DNA from: Streptomyces sp. ITFR-16
GTDB lineage: Bacteria > Actinomycetota > Actinomycetes > Streptomycetales > Streptomycetaceae
Assembly (NCBI RefSeq): GCF_031844705.1
Contig: NZ_CP134609.1
Span: 4,340,001 to 4,404,000 of the forward strand
Length of the DNA stretch: 64,000 nt
Reading direction: 5' to 3'
Shown: piece after piece, positions 53,816 through 62,343 of the stretch
How positions within the stretch are numbered: position 1 is the stretch's first letter
How the letters are laid out: each line of letters opens with the position of its first letter
Position numbers and translations under genes: made by a program
The notes under the pieces: generated by a model
Told to the model about the DNA's origin: nothing
The model's input: the letters and a program-made list of their open reading frames with translations, nothing else
Database searches by the model: none

Positions 53816-54681
53816 CCACCACGGCACCGGAGACGGAGGGGGCCGGACGCGAGGCGCAGCCGGGCGCGGTCCTGGAGGTGGACGGCCTCGACGTGCACTA
53901 CGGCAGGGGGCGCAAGCGGCGCAGGGCCCTGCACGGGGTCACCCTGGGCATCGCGCCCGGCGAGGCCGTCGGCGTCATCGGCGAGACGGGCTCCGGGAAG
54001 TCCACCCTGGCCCGCGCGGTCCTCGGCCTGGCGCCCGCGTCGGCCGGATCGATCCGGATCGCCGGGGAGGACGTGAGCGCGTACGGGCCCCGCCGGTGGC
54101 GGGAGCTGAGGCGGCGCGGTGTGGTCCAGTACGTCTTCCAGGACCCCCTGCGCAGCCTCGACCCGGACCTCACCGTCGAGGACTCCCTCGTCGAACCCCT
54201 GCTCATCCAGGGGGTCCGGCACAAGGAAGCGGCCCTGCGGGCCCGCTCCTTCCTCGACCGGGTCCGCCTCACCGCCGATCTGCTGGAGCGGCTGCCGGGC
54301 GAACTCTCCGGCGGACAGCGCCAGCGGGTCGCGGTCGCCCGCGCCCTGGTCACCGAGCCTCGGCTCGTCATCCTCGACGAACCGGTCAGCGCCCTCGACT
54401 CCGCCAACCGCGTGCAGATCCTGGAGATCCTCAAGGAGCTGCGCACCGCCGGGGTCGCGCTCGTCTTCATCTCGCACGACCTCGGCTCCGTCGCCGGGAC
54501 CGCCGACCGGATCGCCGTCCTCTACCGGGGCGAGCTGGTCGAGACCGGATCGGCCCGCGAGCTCGTCAACCACCCGGTCCACCCCTACACCCGCCTGCTG
54601 CTCGGCTCCGCCCCCACGCTGCGGGGGCAGCCCGCAGGCCGGGCCGAACGGGAAGCACTACGGGCCCTGTTGAGCAGCTGA
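53812..54681 (+). CDS. ABC importer ATP-binding protein, DppF type
   Basis: A 289-residue ATPase with Walker A GETGSGKST, Q-loop FQDPLRSLDP, signature LSGGQRQRV and Walker B LVILDEPVSALD. The C-terminal HPVHPYTRLLL is typical of the peptide family. With the DppD-type protein it forms the ATPase pair. Confidence 0.94.
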   Translation: MTTTAPETEGAGREAQPGAVLEVDGLDVHYGRGRKRRRALHGVTLGIAPGEAVGVIGETGSGKSTLARAVLGLAPASAGSIRIAGEDVSAYGPRRWRELRRRGVVQYVFQDPLRSLDPDLTVEDSLVEPLLIQGVRHKEAALRARSFLDRVRLTADLLERLPGELSGGQRQRVAVARALVTEPRLVILDEPVSALDSANRVQILEILKELRTAGVALVFISHDLGSVAGTADRIAVLYRGELVETGSARELVNHPVHPYTRLLLGSAPTLRGQPAGRAEREALRALLSS

Positions 54682-54719
54682 GCACGTCCCGTCTCCCACG
54701 TACTCCGAGAGGAACAGCC

Positions 54720-56060
54720 ATGTCCCGCAGAATCCACCTCGCCCTGCACCCGTACGGTGTCGGCGGCCCCGGCCAGCACGGTCTCTGGAAGGACCCGCGC
54801 GTGGCCAAGAACGCCAGCATCGACATCAACTACTACATCCAGCAGGCGCAGGCGGCCGAACACGCCCTGTTCGACGCCCTGTTCATCGTCGACAGCCAGT
54901 TCATCAACTCCACCTACCCCGCCCACTACCTCAACCGGCTGGAGCCGCTGACCCTGCTGTCGGCGGTCGCCACCCACACCCGCCACATCGGCCTGGTCGG
55001 CACCGCCAGTTCGACGTACAACTCACCCTTCAACCTGGCCCGCCGGTTCGCCTCGCTCGACCTCATCAGCGGGGGCCGCGCCGGCTGGAACGTGGTGACC
55101 AGCTTCGACACCGGCACCTCGAAGAACTTCGGCCTCGACGAGCACCTCGACTACGCCACCCGCTACGGCCGTGCCCTGGAGTTCGTCCAGGTCGCCCGGG
55201 GGCTGTGGGACTCCTACGAGGACGACGCCTTCCCCGCCGACGTGGAGCGGGGCGTCTTCCTCGACCCCGAGCGGCTGCACGCCCTCGACCACGCGGGGGA
55301 GCACTTCAAGATCGCCGGACCGCTCAACGTCTCCCGCTCGCCGCAGGGCCAGCCCGTCATCTTCCAGGCCGGCGTCTCCCCGGAGGGCCGCGACCTCGCC
55401 GCCCGGGTCGCCGAGGGCATCTACGCGCCCGGCGGCACGCTGGAGCAGGCGCGGGAGTACTACGCGGACATCAAGAAGCGCACCGCCGCCCACGGCCGCG
55501 ACCCCGAGCACATCAAGGTCTTCATCCACGGCGGACCGGTCGTCGCCGCCACGGACGAGGCGGCCCGCCGCCGCGAGCGGGAGATATTCGAGGAGGACAA
55601 CGACTTCGAGCGCAACCTCGCGCTCCTGGGCCGCTCCTTCGGCGCGTACGACTTCAGCGTCCACGACCTGGACGCGCCCTTCCCCGACGTCGCCCACCTC
55701 GCCGAGAAGGGCGGCCGCACCGGGGCCGCGAAGATCATCGAGCGCGCCCGGGAGGAGAAGCTGACCCTGCGTCAAGTTGCCGAGGGAGCCAACACGTTCC
55801 GGCAGTCGCCGTTCGTCGGGGCACCCGAGACCGTCGCCGACACCATCGAGAAGTGGTACGACGCGGGCACCCTGGACGGCATCAACCTCGCCTTCCGGAA
55901 CAACGACGACCTGAACCTCTTCGTCGACGGTGTGGTGCCGCTGCTCCAGAAGCGCGGGCTGTTCCGCACCGAGTACGAGGCCGACACCCTGCGCGGCAAC
56001 CTCGGCCTGCCGGTCCCCGCCAACCGCCACACCCGCGAGCGCGAACTCGCGGGCGGCTGA
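54720..56060 (+). CDS. LLM-class FMN-dependent monooxygenase (NtaA/SnaA/DszA family)
   Basis: A 446-residue flavin enzyme of the luciferase-like class. The sequence WNVVTSFDTGTSKNFGL is the NtaA/DszA form of the family signature. It uses FMNH2 from a separate reductase to oxidise C-S or C-N bonds; the reductase gene at 58743 is in the same operon. SD GAGAGGAA precedes ATG 54720. Probable role: opening an imported organosulfur compound. Confidence 0.94.
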   Translation: MSRRIHLALHPYGVGGPGQHGLWKDPRVAKNASIDINYYIQQAQAAEHALFDALFIVDSQFINSTYPAHYLNRLEPLTLLSAVATHTRHIGLVGTASSTYNSPFNLARRFASLDLISGGRAGWNVVTSFDTGTSKNFGLDEHLDYATRYGRALEFVQVARGLWDSYEDDAFPADVERGVFLDPERLHALDHAGEHFKIAGPLNVSRSPQGQPVIFQAGVSPEGRDLAARVAEGIYAPGGTLEQAREYYADIKKRTAAHGRDPEHIKVFIHGGPVVAATDEAARRREREIFEEDNDFERNLALLGRSFGAYDFSVHDLDAPFPDVAHLAEKGGRTGAAKIIERAREEKLTLRQVAEGANTFRQSPFVGAPETVADTIEKWYDAGTLDGINLAFRNNDDLNLFVDGVVPLLQKRGLFRTEYEADTLRGNLGLPVPANRHTRERELAGG

Positions 56061-56068
56061 GGCCCGCC

Positions 56069-57832
56069 ATGTCCTCACTCCCCGCGACGGGCGGGCGCGA
56101 CGTCCACACCGTCCGCTTCCCCGTCGGCAGACCCCCGGCCACCGCGGACGTCCTCATCGTCGGCGCGGGCCCGGTCGGGCTCGCCGCCGCGACCGAACTG
56201 ACCTCCCGGGGCGTCCGGGTCGCCGTCGTCGACCGGGCGCGCACCGCGACCCTGGTACGGGCCGGCGCGATGGGTCACACCCCCCGCGTGGTCGAGCACT
56301 TCCGCCGCTGGGGGCTGCTCCAGCGCATCCGCGAGGCCTGGACCTACCCCCCGGAGTGGAACCGGGGCACCCGCCTGGTCACCTCGCTGGCCGGCCACGA
56401 ACTCGTCCCCGTACCCCGCCCCTCGTTCACCGGAAACGGAAACGGAACCGGCACAGGGACCGGCACCCGGGAGCACGCGGCCGACGAGGCCCTGCGCCGG
56501 CCGCAGACGGTGCTTCAGCAGGTGTTCCTCGACCACCTCGCCGAACACGGCGTGAGCATCGCCGGGGGCTGGGAGCTCCAGGAGCTGGACGAGGACGCCG
56601 ACGGGGTCCGGGCCGGCGTCGTGGACGTCGACTCGGGCGAACGGCGCACCGTGCGCGCGGCGTACGTGCTGGGCACAGACGGCGGCTCCAGCACCACCCG
56701 GCGGCTTGCCGGGATCGACCGGGAAGGGGACCACGCCACCGAGAAGAGACTGCGCCTGATCGTCCGCACCGGTGACATCTCCGACCGTGTCGGGGCGGCA
56801 CCGAGCGCCACCAACATCGTCTTCAACGACCGGGCATCCGGCTTCCTCGCCGCTGTCAGCGCCCGTGAATGGCGGGTGTACGCGGGGCCGTACCCGCTCG
56901 ACCACGAGCCGGCCGAGGAGGAGCTGCTGGAGATCGGCCGGGCCGCGTTCGGCTTCGACCTCGGCCTCGAACTGGTCTCGGCGACGACCTTCTACCACGC
57001 CACCCGCATCGCCACCGCGTTCCGCCGGGGCCGGGTCCTGCTCGCGGGGGACGCCGCCCATGTCCGTACCCCCGGCGGCAATCTCGGCGAGGGCATCGGG
57101 GACGTGGCCAACCTCGGCTGGAAGCTGGCCGCGGTGCTCACGGGCCACGCCCCCGACACGCTCCTGGACTCCTACGACCAGGAGCGCCGGCCGCACAACT
57201 GGCGGGTCGCGGACCACTCCCTGGAACGCTCCCGCCGCTCGGGGGCGGCGCTCGCCGAGATCCGCGCGGGCGGCATCCCCGACGACGCCGACCTCGGCGA
57301 CGAGGCCGTACGCCGGCGGGCGGAGATCGGCGAACGGCTGCGGAAGGACCGCACAGGCGGCGCGGGCGTCACCTTCGACGAGCGGTACGACGCGTCGGAG
57401 GTGATCTGGTACGAGGACGGCCAGCTCGCGTCCGAACCGGGCTGGCGCGCCGATGTGTACGAGGACGACCCCCGGCCGGGCCACCGCGCCCCCGACGGCC
57501 GGATCGACCCGCACGGCTCCACGCTCCACGACCGCATCGGCACCTCGTTCGCCCTGCTCGTCCTCACCGAGGACCGGACGGCCGAGCACGCCTTCGCCGC
57601 CGAGGCCGCGGCGAGGGCCCTGCCCCTGACGGTCATCCACCTCACCGACCCGACGGCCCGCGCGGTCTACGGCACCGGCAACGTCCTCGTCCGCCCCGAC
57701 CAGCATGTCGCCTGGCGCGGGACCGCCCTGCCCGAAGGGGGCGCCGGCGCGGTCCTCGACCGGGTGCTGGGCCGGCCCCGCCCCGGCGCCGCGACGCAGC
57801 CCCTCGTGGCCACGGACGCGACCGGGACATGA
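56069..57832 (+). CDS. FAD-dependent aromatic-type monooxygenase
   Basis: A 587-residue class A flavoprotein monooxygenase: N-terminal VLIVGAGPVGLAAATEL (FAD), GTDGGSSTTRRLAGI (the DG motif) and VLLAGDAAHVRTPGGNLG (GD motif), then a C-terminal thioredoxin-like domain typical of phenol or polyketide hydroxylases. A Gly/Asn/Thr repeat of about 12 residues near position 125 looks like a slippage insert. It starts 8 bases after the LLM gene. Confidence 0.92.
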   Translation: MSSLPATGGRDVHTVRFPVGRPPATADVLIVGAGPVGLAAATELTSRGVRVAVVDRARTATLVRAGAMGHTPRVVEHFRRWGLLQRIREAWTYPPEWNRGTRLVTSLAGHELVPVPRPSFTGNGNGTGTGTGTREHAADEALRRPQTVLQQVFLDHLAEHGVSIAGGWELQELDEDADGVRAGVVDVDSGERRTVRAAYVLGTDGGSSTTRRLAGIDREGDHATEKRLRLIVRTGDISDRVGAAPSATNIVFNDRASGFLAAVSAREWRVYAGPYPLDHEPAEEELLEIGRAAFGFDLGLELVSATTFYHATRIATAFRRGRVLLAGDAAHVRTPGGNLGEGIGDVANLGWKLAAVLTGHAPDTLLDSYDQERRPHNWRVADHSLERSRRSGAALAEIRAGGIPDDADLGDEAVRRRAEIGERLRKDRTGGAGVTFDERYDASEVIWYEDGQLASEPGWRADVYEDDPRPGHRAPDGRIDPHGSTLHDRIGTSFALLVLTEDRTAEHAFAAEAAARALPLTVIHLTDPTARAVYGTGNVLVRPDQHVAWRGTALPEGGAGAVLDRVLGRPRPGAATQPLVATDATGT

Positions 57833-57890
57833 GCGCGCACGGCGGCCCCTTCCCTCCTCCCTCCCCATGTCCTTCAACCAGGAGCACCAG

Positions 57891-58661
57891 ATGACCGAGC
57901 ACGCCGCCGAGTACGCCGACCACCACGGCCCCGAAGGGCCCGCCACGCGCGGCACGGTCGTCGTGGTGCCCGGCCGGGGAGAGACCCGGGAGACCTACAC
58001 CCGGCTGGGCCGCCGGCTGGCCGCCGACGCCTACCGGGTCCGGGTCGTCGACCCGCCCCGCCTGGACGCCGACGACCCGGAGGGTTCACTGAGCGCGTTC
58101 GGTGACCGCATCACCGAGGCCGTCGCGGGGACGGCGGGCCCCGAGGGGGTCGTCGGCCCGGTGGTCCTGGTGGGCGCCGACACCGGAGCCGTGGCGGTGG
58201 CGGCGCTCCTGGCCCGGACGGGCGGGACGGCCGGCCCCGACGCCGTCGTCCTCGCGGGACTTCCGGCGCGCACGGCCGGGGCCGGCGACTGGGACGACGA
58301 ACTCGACGTCCGCACGTCCTGTCCCGCCCACCGGGGCGCGATCGCGGCCGACTCCGGATTCCGCCGGGGCGCCCTCGACGAGCCGGTCCCGGACACCCTG
58401 CTGGCTCTGGCCCAGGAGAGCGAGGCGGATGTGCCGGCGCTGATCCTGACCGGTGAGGCCGATCCGCTCGCGGACCGCGACGCGCTCGCCCGAACGGCCA
58501 AGTCCCTGCCCCGGGCCCGGCTTTCCGTCGTCCGGGACGCCCACCACGATGTCCTCAACGACATGCAGCACCGCTCGGTCGCGGCCGAGGTGGTCACCTT
58601 CCTAGAGGCCCTACGCAACGACCTCGTGCCGCTGGTCGCGGTGGAGTCGAGCGCGTGGTGA
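57891..58661 (+). CDS. alpha/beta hydrolase with Asp at the nucleophile elbow
   Basis: A 256-residue alpha/beta-hydrolase-fold protein (GTVVVVPGRGETRETYTRL, VVLVGADTGAVAVAAL). The elbow reads G-A-D-T-G, with Asp where esterases have Ser. Haloalkane dehalogenases and epoxide hydrolases use Asp there. The acid is probably in LTGEADPLADRD and the His in RDAHHDVLND. I chose ATG 57891, 6 bases after AGGAG; ATG 57867 is earlier. Confidence 0.82.
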   Translation: MTEHAAEYADHHGPEGPATRGTVVVVPGRGETRETYTRLGRRLAADAYRVRVVDPPRLDADDPEGSLSAFGDRITEAVAGTAGPEGVVGPVVLVGADTGAVAVAALLARTGGTAGPDAVVLAGLPARTAGAGDWDDELDVRTSCPAHRGAIAADSGFRRGALDEPVPDTLLALAQESEADVPALILTGEADPLADRDALARTAKSLPRARLSVVRDAHHDVLNDMQHRSVAAEVVTFLEALRNDLVPLVAVESSAW

Positions 58662-58742
58662 GCGGCCCCGCAGGCCCCTGAACGCCCCAGTCCCCACCCT
58701 CTCGCGAACTCCTCGCGCACGCCGAACCCGAAAGGTCTCCCC

Positions 58743-59300
58743 ATGGCCACCGTTCTCTCCGTCTCAGGAAGCCCCTCGGCCACCTCCCGCACCGCCCGCC
58801 TCCTGAGCCACCTCGACGACCGGCTCAGGGACCAGGGCCACGAGGTGATCTCCCTCCAGGTGCGCACCCTCCCCGCCGACGCCCTCCTCGGCGCCGACTT
58901 CCGGCACCCGGCGGTGGTCGAGGCCACGGCACTGTTCGAGCGGGTGGACGGGGTGGTGATCGGCACCCCGATCTACAAGGCCGCCTACTCGGGCCTGCTC
59001 AAGTCGCTCCTGGACCTGCTCCCGCAGTACGCCCTCGCCGGCAAGACCGTGCTCCCCCTCGCGACGGGCGGCAGCGTGGCCCACGTCCTGGCCATCGACT
59101 ACGCCTTGCGCCCGGTGCTCACGTCGATGGGCGCGACACATGTCGTACCGGGCTGGTTCACCCTGGACAAGGACATCACCGTCAACGCCGACGGAACGAT
59201 CACCCTCCCCGGCCCCACGGCAGAAGCCCTGGCCGAGGTAACAGACCGCTTCTCCACGGCGCTGCGCAGCGAAGCGGCACTGCTGCAACCAAGCCTCTGA
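58743..59300 (+). CDS. NADPH-dependent FMN reductase (SsuE-like)
   Basis: A 185-residue flavodoxin-fold reductase: VSGSPSATSRTARLL binds FMN phosphate, followed by GTPIYKAAYSGLLKSLLDLLP, a strong SsuE/MsuE mark. It supplies FMNH2 to the LLM monooxygenase in the same operon. A terminator follows. Confidence 0.93.
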   Translation: MATVLSVSGSPSATSRTARLLSHLDDRLRDQGHEVISLQVRTLPADALLGADFRHPAVVEATALFERVDGVVIGTPIYKAAYSGLLKSLLDLLPQYALAGKTVLPLATGGSVAHVLAIDYALRPVLTSMGATHVVPGWFTLDKDITVNADGTITLPGPTAEALAEVTDRFSTALRSEAALLQPSL

Positions 59301-59344
59301 TCCCTCGGCGCCTGAGCGCACCGACCGGCCCCCGGAAACCGCTC

Positions 59345-59379
59345 AGGGGCCTGATCCACCTAGTGGGTCAGGCCCCTGA
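59345..59379. terminator. terminator after the FMN reductase gene
   Basis: CAGGGGCCTGATCCAC (59345-59360) pairs with GTGGGTCAGGCCCCTG (59364-59379) around CTA, with one T-G pair. It ends the sulfur-type operon and would also end transcription arriving from the tRNA side. Confidence 0.88.
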
Positions 59380-59395
59380 CCTGGTCTTACGGCTG

Positions 59396-59437
59396 TCGGG
59401 GTGGCGGGATTTGAACCCACGACCTCTTCGTCCCGAA
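59396..59437 (-). tRNA. truncated tRNA-Pro(CGG), 3' part only: attachment site
   Basis: On the minus strand the bases from the anticodon loop (TTCGGGA) through CGAAG, the variable loop, the T arm (GTGGG-TTCAAAT-CCCGC) and the acceptor strand CACCCGA match the end of a tRNA-Pro with anticodon CGG. The 5' half (acceptor, D arm, CTTCG) is absent and replaced by unrelated sequence. This is what remains at one end after an element integrates into a tRNA gene. Confidence 0.85.
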
Positions 59438-59541
59438 TGAGGGTCGGGCGTGATCATCACCGGTTGGTTTGTCGTTTTGCCTGGTCAGGGCGTTGGGGTG
59501 AGGTGGTCTCGGTTGGTGTCGAAGGGGCTCGGGGAGCGGGT

Positions 59542-59562
59542 TGGCTCCCAGATGGCTCCCAG
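59542..59562. repeat. direct repeat near the attachment site
   Basis: TGGCTCCCAG occurs at 59542-59551 and again at 59553-59562, one base apart. Short direct repeats this close to a tRNA attachment site can be arm sites for a tyrosine integrase. The 203-base stretch 59438-59640 has no supported gene. Confidence 0.5.
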
Positions 59563-59640
59563 CCGACGGCTGCTGAGGCCGCATGTCCCGCAGTATCGGC
59601 TTGCGCGGAATCCTTGGCGCGCGGCGCTCGATCGGCGGGC

Positions 59641-60321
59641 TCAGATCACCGTTGAGGGTGAGTGCTTGCTCAGGTAGCTCTTGAAGGTTTTCCTGATCTC
59701 CGCCTGTAGATAGCCTGCCTGCGGCGAGTTGGGTACTACGTCCGGCTCGAAACCTCTCTTTCGGGCATCGAGGTACCGCACGATGCTCGATGATCTGGTG
59801 TTGGCGACGAAGAGTTCGTTCTGGGTGCGAATGTCGGCGCGTAGTCCCTCGAAGTTCCGCGCGAGACCGATGCCGAGGTTGGAGACGTAGTACTTGCACT
59901 CGACGACGAGGACGCTCTGACTGCCTCGTGGTGCGATGCCCTGTGCCCGGCTCAGGGCGGCTTCCTCGGCTGGCAACACCAGCACATCGCACTCGTGCAG
60001 GACGCCCGACGAGCCGGTCACGTAGACGCCGAGGTGGACTTCAAGGGCGGGAGCGCCGTCGAACTCGATCACAGCGTGAGTGAAGGGCTGGCTTTTGCTG
60101 TATAGGTGGCCGGGCCCCGTCCGGAAGACAAGGCTGCTGGCCTTCACCCCGTAGACGTCTTCGTAGGTGACAGTGGCACCGTGCCGACTGGCTGTGGCGA
60201 CGATCAGGGAGAAGATGAAGCCCTCATAGACGTCGGACGGCTTCGAAGCAGAGTCGTACGACACCGCCCCTGCCGCCAGGAGGCTCTTGATTTCGTTGAC
60301 TAGGCGGTCGACGGTGCTCAA
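59641..60321 (-). CDS. PD-(D/E)XK-like nuclease, island gene
   Basis: A 226-residue protein. HECDVLVLP followed by SVLVVECKYY about 25 residues later gives the D...ExK pattern of restriction-endonuclease-fold nucleases. The N-terminal 60 residues are helical (VNEIKSLLAAGAVSYDSASK). It overlaps the preceding gene by 4 bases and is the last gene of the operon. The nuclease call is inferred from the motif alone. Confidence 0.65.
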   Translation of the reverse strand: MSTVDRLVNEIKSLLAAGAVSYDSASKPSDVYEGFIFSLIVATASRHGATVTYEDVYGVKASSLVFRTGPGHLYSKSQPFTHAVIEFDGAPALEVHLGVYVTGSSGVLHECDVLVLPAEEAALSRAQGIAPRGSQSVLVVECKYYVSNLGIGLARNFEGLRADIRTQNELFVANTRSSSIVRYLDARKRGFEPDVVPNSPQAGYLQAEIRKTFKSYLSKHSPSTVI

Positions 60322-60878
60322 CTGACAACCCCTCTCGTCACGTCGGCCAGCAGTTGGCTGACGTGGATACGTCGTTCAGTCGGGATCCGATTTCCCTGGA
60401 ACTCTGTTCGACTACGGCGCGATCGAGCGCTTTCGTCCGGCTCGAACACGACCGCCTCGACAATGTTCCGGCTGCCAGTGTCACCCTCGGGCTCGGTCCG
60501 GAGCGTCTTCAGCACCTCCAGTTCAATTTCAGGCAGTTCAACGAGAACTCGCCTCACGGCATCCAGGAGGAGCTGGACGCGCTCCTCATCCGTCATGGAT
60601 CGCGTGGCGATGACCAGCGTCCCCCGCTTGCGCGATGCCTCGTACTCGCCGAGGCCAAGCACACTGCGGTCCACGACCTCGTATCGAGCTGCTGCTGCGG
60701 CCGGGCTCGCGGCAGGGGAGTCATCACCGCGGCGCTGCTGGCGTCGGCGGAGGATCTTCTCCTCGGGCACTCCTGCGGCGATTGCCGCGTCTACATCGTC
60801 GAGCACCCAACTTAGGGCAGTGTCTTGTAGCGCTTCGCGGAGCTGGTGCTCTACGCCGCGCAGTTCGAGTTGATTCAT
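60318..60878 (-). CDS. unknown protein, island gene
   Basis: A 186-residue charged protein that I do not recognise. It has helical segments (LRGVEHQLREALQDTALSWV, VQLLLDAVRRVLVELPEIEL), an Ala/Pro/Ser linker and a C-terminal Arg-rich part. I prefer ATG 60878, after GAGGGG; GTG 60947 would add 23 residues. Its stop overlaps the start of the nuclease gene, so the two products are made together. Confidence 0.7.
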   Translation of the reverse strand: MNQLELRGVEHQLREALQDTALSWVLDDVDAAIAAGVPEEKILRRRQQRRGDDSPAASPAAAAARYEVVDRSVLGLGEYEASRKRGTLVIATRSMTDEERVQLLLDAVRRVLVELPEIELEVLKTLRTEPEGDTGSRNIVEAVVFEPDESARSRRSRTEFQGNRIPTERRIHVSQLLADVTRGVVS

Positions 60879-60981
60879 GTTCCCCTCGTCATTGGGAGCC
60901 GCTTTGAGGTAACTGCTCGGTTTGTGACCCCTCTGGCGCTTTGCCACTTCGAGGGGGTGCGGTCATCGGCGCCCAGTCGCA

Positions 60982-62334
60982 TCAGACGTTCGCCGTCGAC
61001 GGAGTAGCTGCCTGCGTCTGCCGTGCCGGGCAGGTATCCGGCACACAGCCGTGTCCGACGCGCGCGGTGCCGTCGTCGAGGCGGAGGAGGACGGCAAGTA
61101 CGCAGCCGTCGACGACCTTGAGTTCGAGCGCGTGGCGGCGGAGGCTGGAGAGCTGGGCGCTGCTGGTGCCGCGGCGGACGACGAGCGGCGAGTAGTCGCC
61201 GGACGTCGTGAACGTGCGGCTCATCGGGGCCCGGCGCAGCCCAAGTCGCCAGGTCAGCCAGGTGTGTACAGTGACGCCACTGCCGCGCAGGACGTCCGGG
61301 TTCACAAGAACCCGCACGCCCACGATTTCGCCTTCGGCGGCGATCGTGTTTGGCCGGGGCGGTTCTTCCTCCTCGAAGGGGCGAGCGCCGCGGGAAACGA
61401 GGTCGACGAGGCCGGTGCCGGTCTCGCCGAGCTGGCTACTGAGCAGGCACTGTTTCAGACGCCACGGGGTCACCGGGTAAAGCTCCGTCACCTTGGAGAA
61501 GAGCCGCGCCCGGGATAGGGGTCCCGACTCCGTGACCACCGCGACCACCGCGTCCACAGCGGTGGCATATGTGGACGCGCGTAGGTGCGTCCACTCGGCC
61601 AGGGCCCAGGTGCCCTCGGGACGGATCTGCCGAAACCGGTCGTCACGTCGTAGCGCCTCCCGCACGGCAGCGACAGTCGTCGCGGCCATCGGGGCAAGCA
61701 ACTCGTTTGGCCGGCAGGGGCGTCCAGTCTCCAATAGCCACAGATACGCGGCGTCGCGCCCTCGCGCCTTTCGGCGGACCCAGTGCCCGTCAGTGCTCAG
61801 GGCTAGCCGAGACTCGGAGTGGCTCAGGAGCCAGATCAGGGGGATATCTGCAGGTAGTCCGGCCTCGGAGGCTGCCCGCCCGAGGTCGTCGCCGCGGAAG
61901 GGCGCGGCGTCGACGAGACGGCGCAGGGCCCCACCCAGCGCGCAGGGGTCGGTACTCCACCAGCCGCGCAGGGGCCCCGCCCACGTCCGTGGCGCGGCCA
62001 GCCCCGCTGCGGTCAGCAGTTCCTCAAGCGCTACGTGGTCGATGACTCCGAGCGCGGTGGCGACGGCGTCTCGCGAGACGGCCGGGCGTTCGCCTGCGGT
62101 GCGGGCCGACTCACGCCAGCCGTCCTGGACGATGTCTGCCATCCCGGCGAGCCGTTTCCGCGCTCGGTTTTGGATCTGGCGTGCGCGCTCGCGGCTAAGC
62201 CCGAGCGCAGCCCCGACCTCGTCCAGCGTCTGGCCCTCAGACCGGCCCACGATGACGGCACGCTCGCGCTCGTCGAGGGCTCCGGTCTCCCACGCCCTGG
62301 CGAGCCACTCGCCCATCGACCACTCGTCCCCCAT
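60982..62334 (-). CDS. protein with N-terminal sigma-70 region 4 helix-turn-helix, island gene
   Basis: A 450-residue protein. Residues about 20-65 (LDERERAVIVGRSEGQTLDE, GAALGLSRERARQIQNRARK) match sigma-70 region 4.2, the -35-binding helix-turn-helix. No region 2 is present, so it is not a complete sigma factor. The following 380 residues have repeated helical winged-helix-like segments (AAYLWLLETGRPCRPNELLA, AVVAVVTESGPLSRARLFSK) and a C-terminal beta-rich part. It starts 9 bases after the 199-residue gene. Role unknown; DNA binding is likely. Confidence 0.75.
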   Translation of the reverse strand: MGDEWSMGEWLARAWETGALDERERAVIVGRSEGQTLDEVGAALGLSRERARQIQNRARKRLAGMADIVQDGWRESARTAGERPAVSRDAVATALGVIDHVALEELLTAAGLAAPRTWAGPLRGWWSTDPCALGGALRRLVDAAPFRGDDLGRAASEAGLPADIPLIWLLSHSESRLALSTDGHWVRRKARGRDAAYLWLLETGRPCRPNELLAPMAATTVAAVREALRRDDRFRQIRPEGTWALAEWTHLRASTYATAVDAVVAVVTESGPLSRARLFSKVTELYPVTPWRLKQCLLSSQLGETGTGLVDLVSRGARPFEEEEPPRPNTIAAEGEIVGVRVLVNPDVLRGSGVTVHTWLTWRLGLRRAPMSRTFTTSGDYSPLVVRRGTSSAQLSSLRRHALELKVVDGCVLAVLLRLDDGTARVGHGCVPDTCPARQTQAATPSTANV

Positions 62335-62343
62335 CGAATTCCC

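Noticed and set aside
59401..59655. Plus-strand frame beginning MAGFEPTTSS
   Set aside because: This is the well-known false frame produced by reading across the 3' end of a tRNA gene on the opposite strand.
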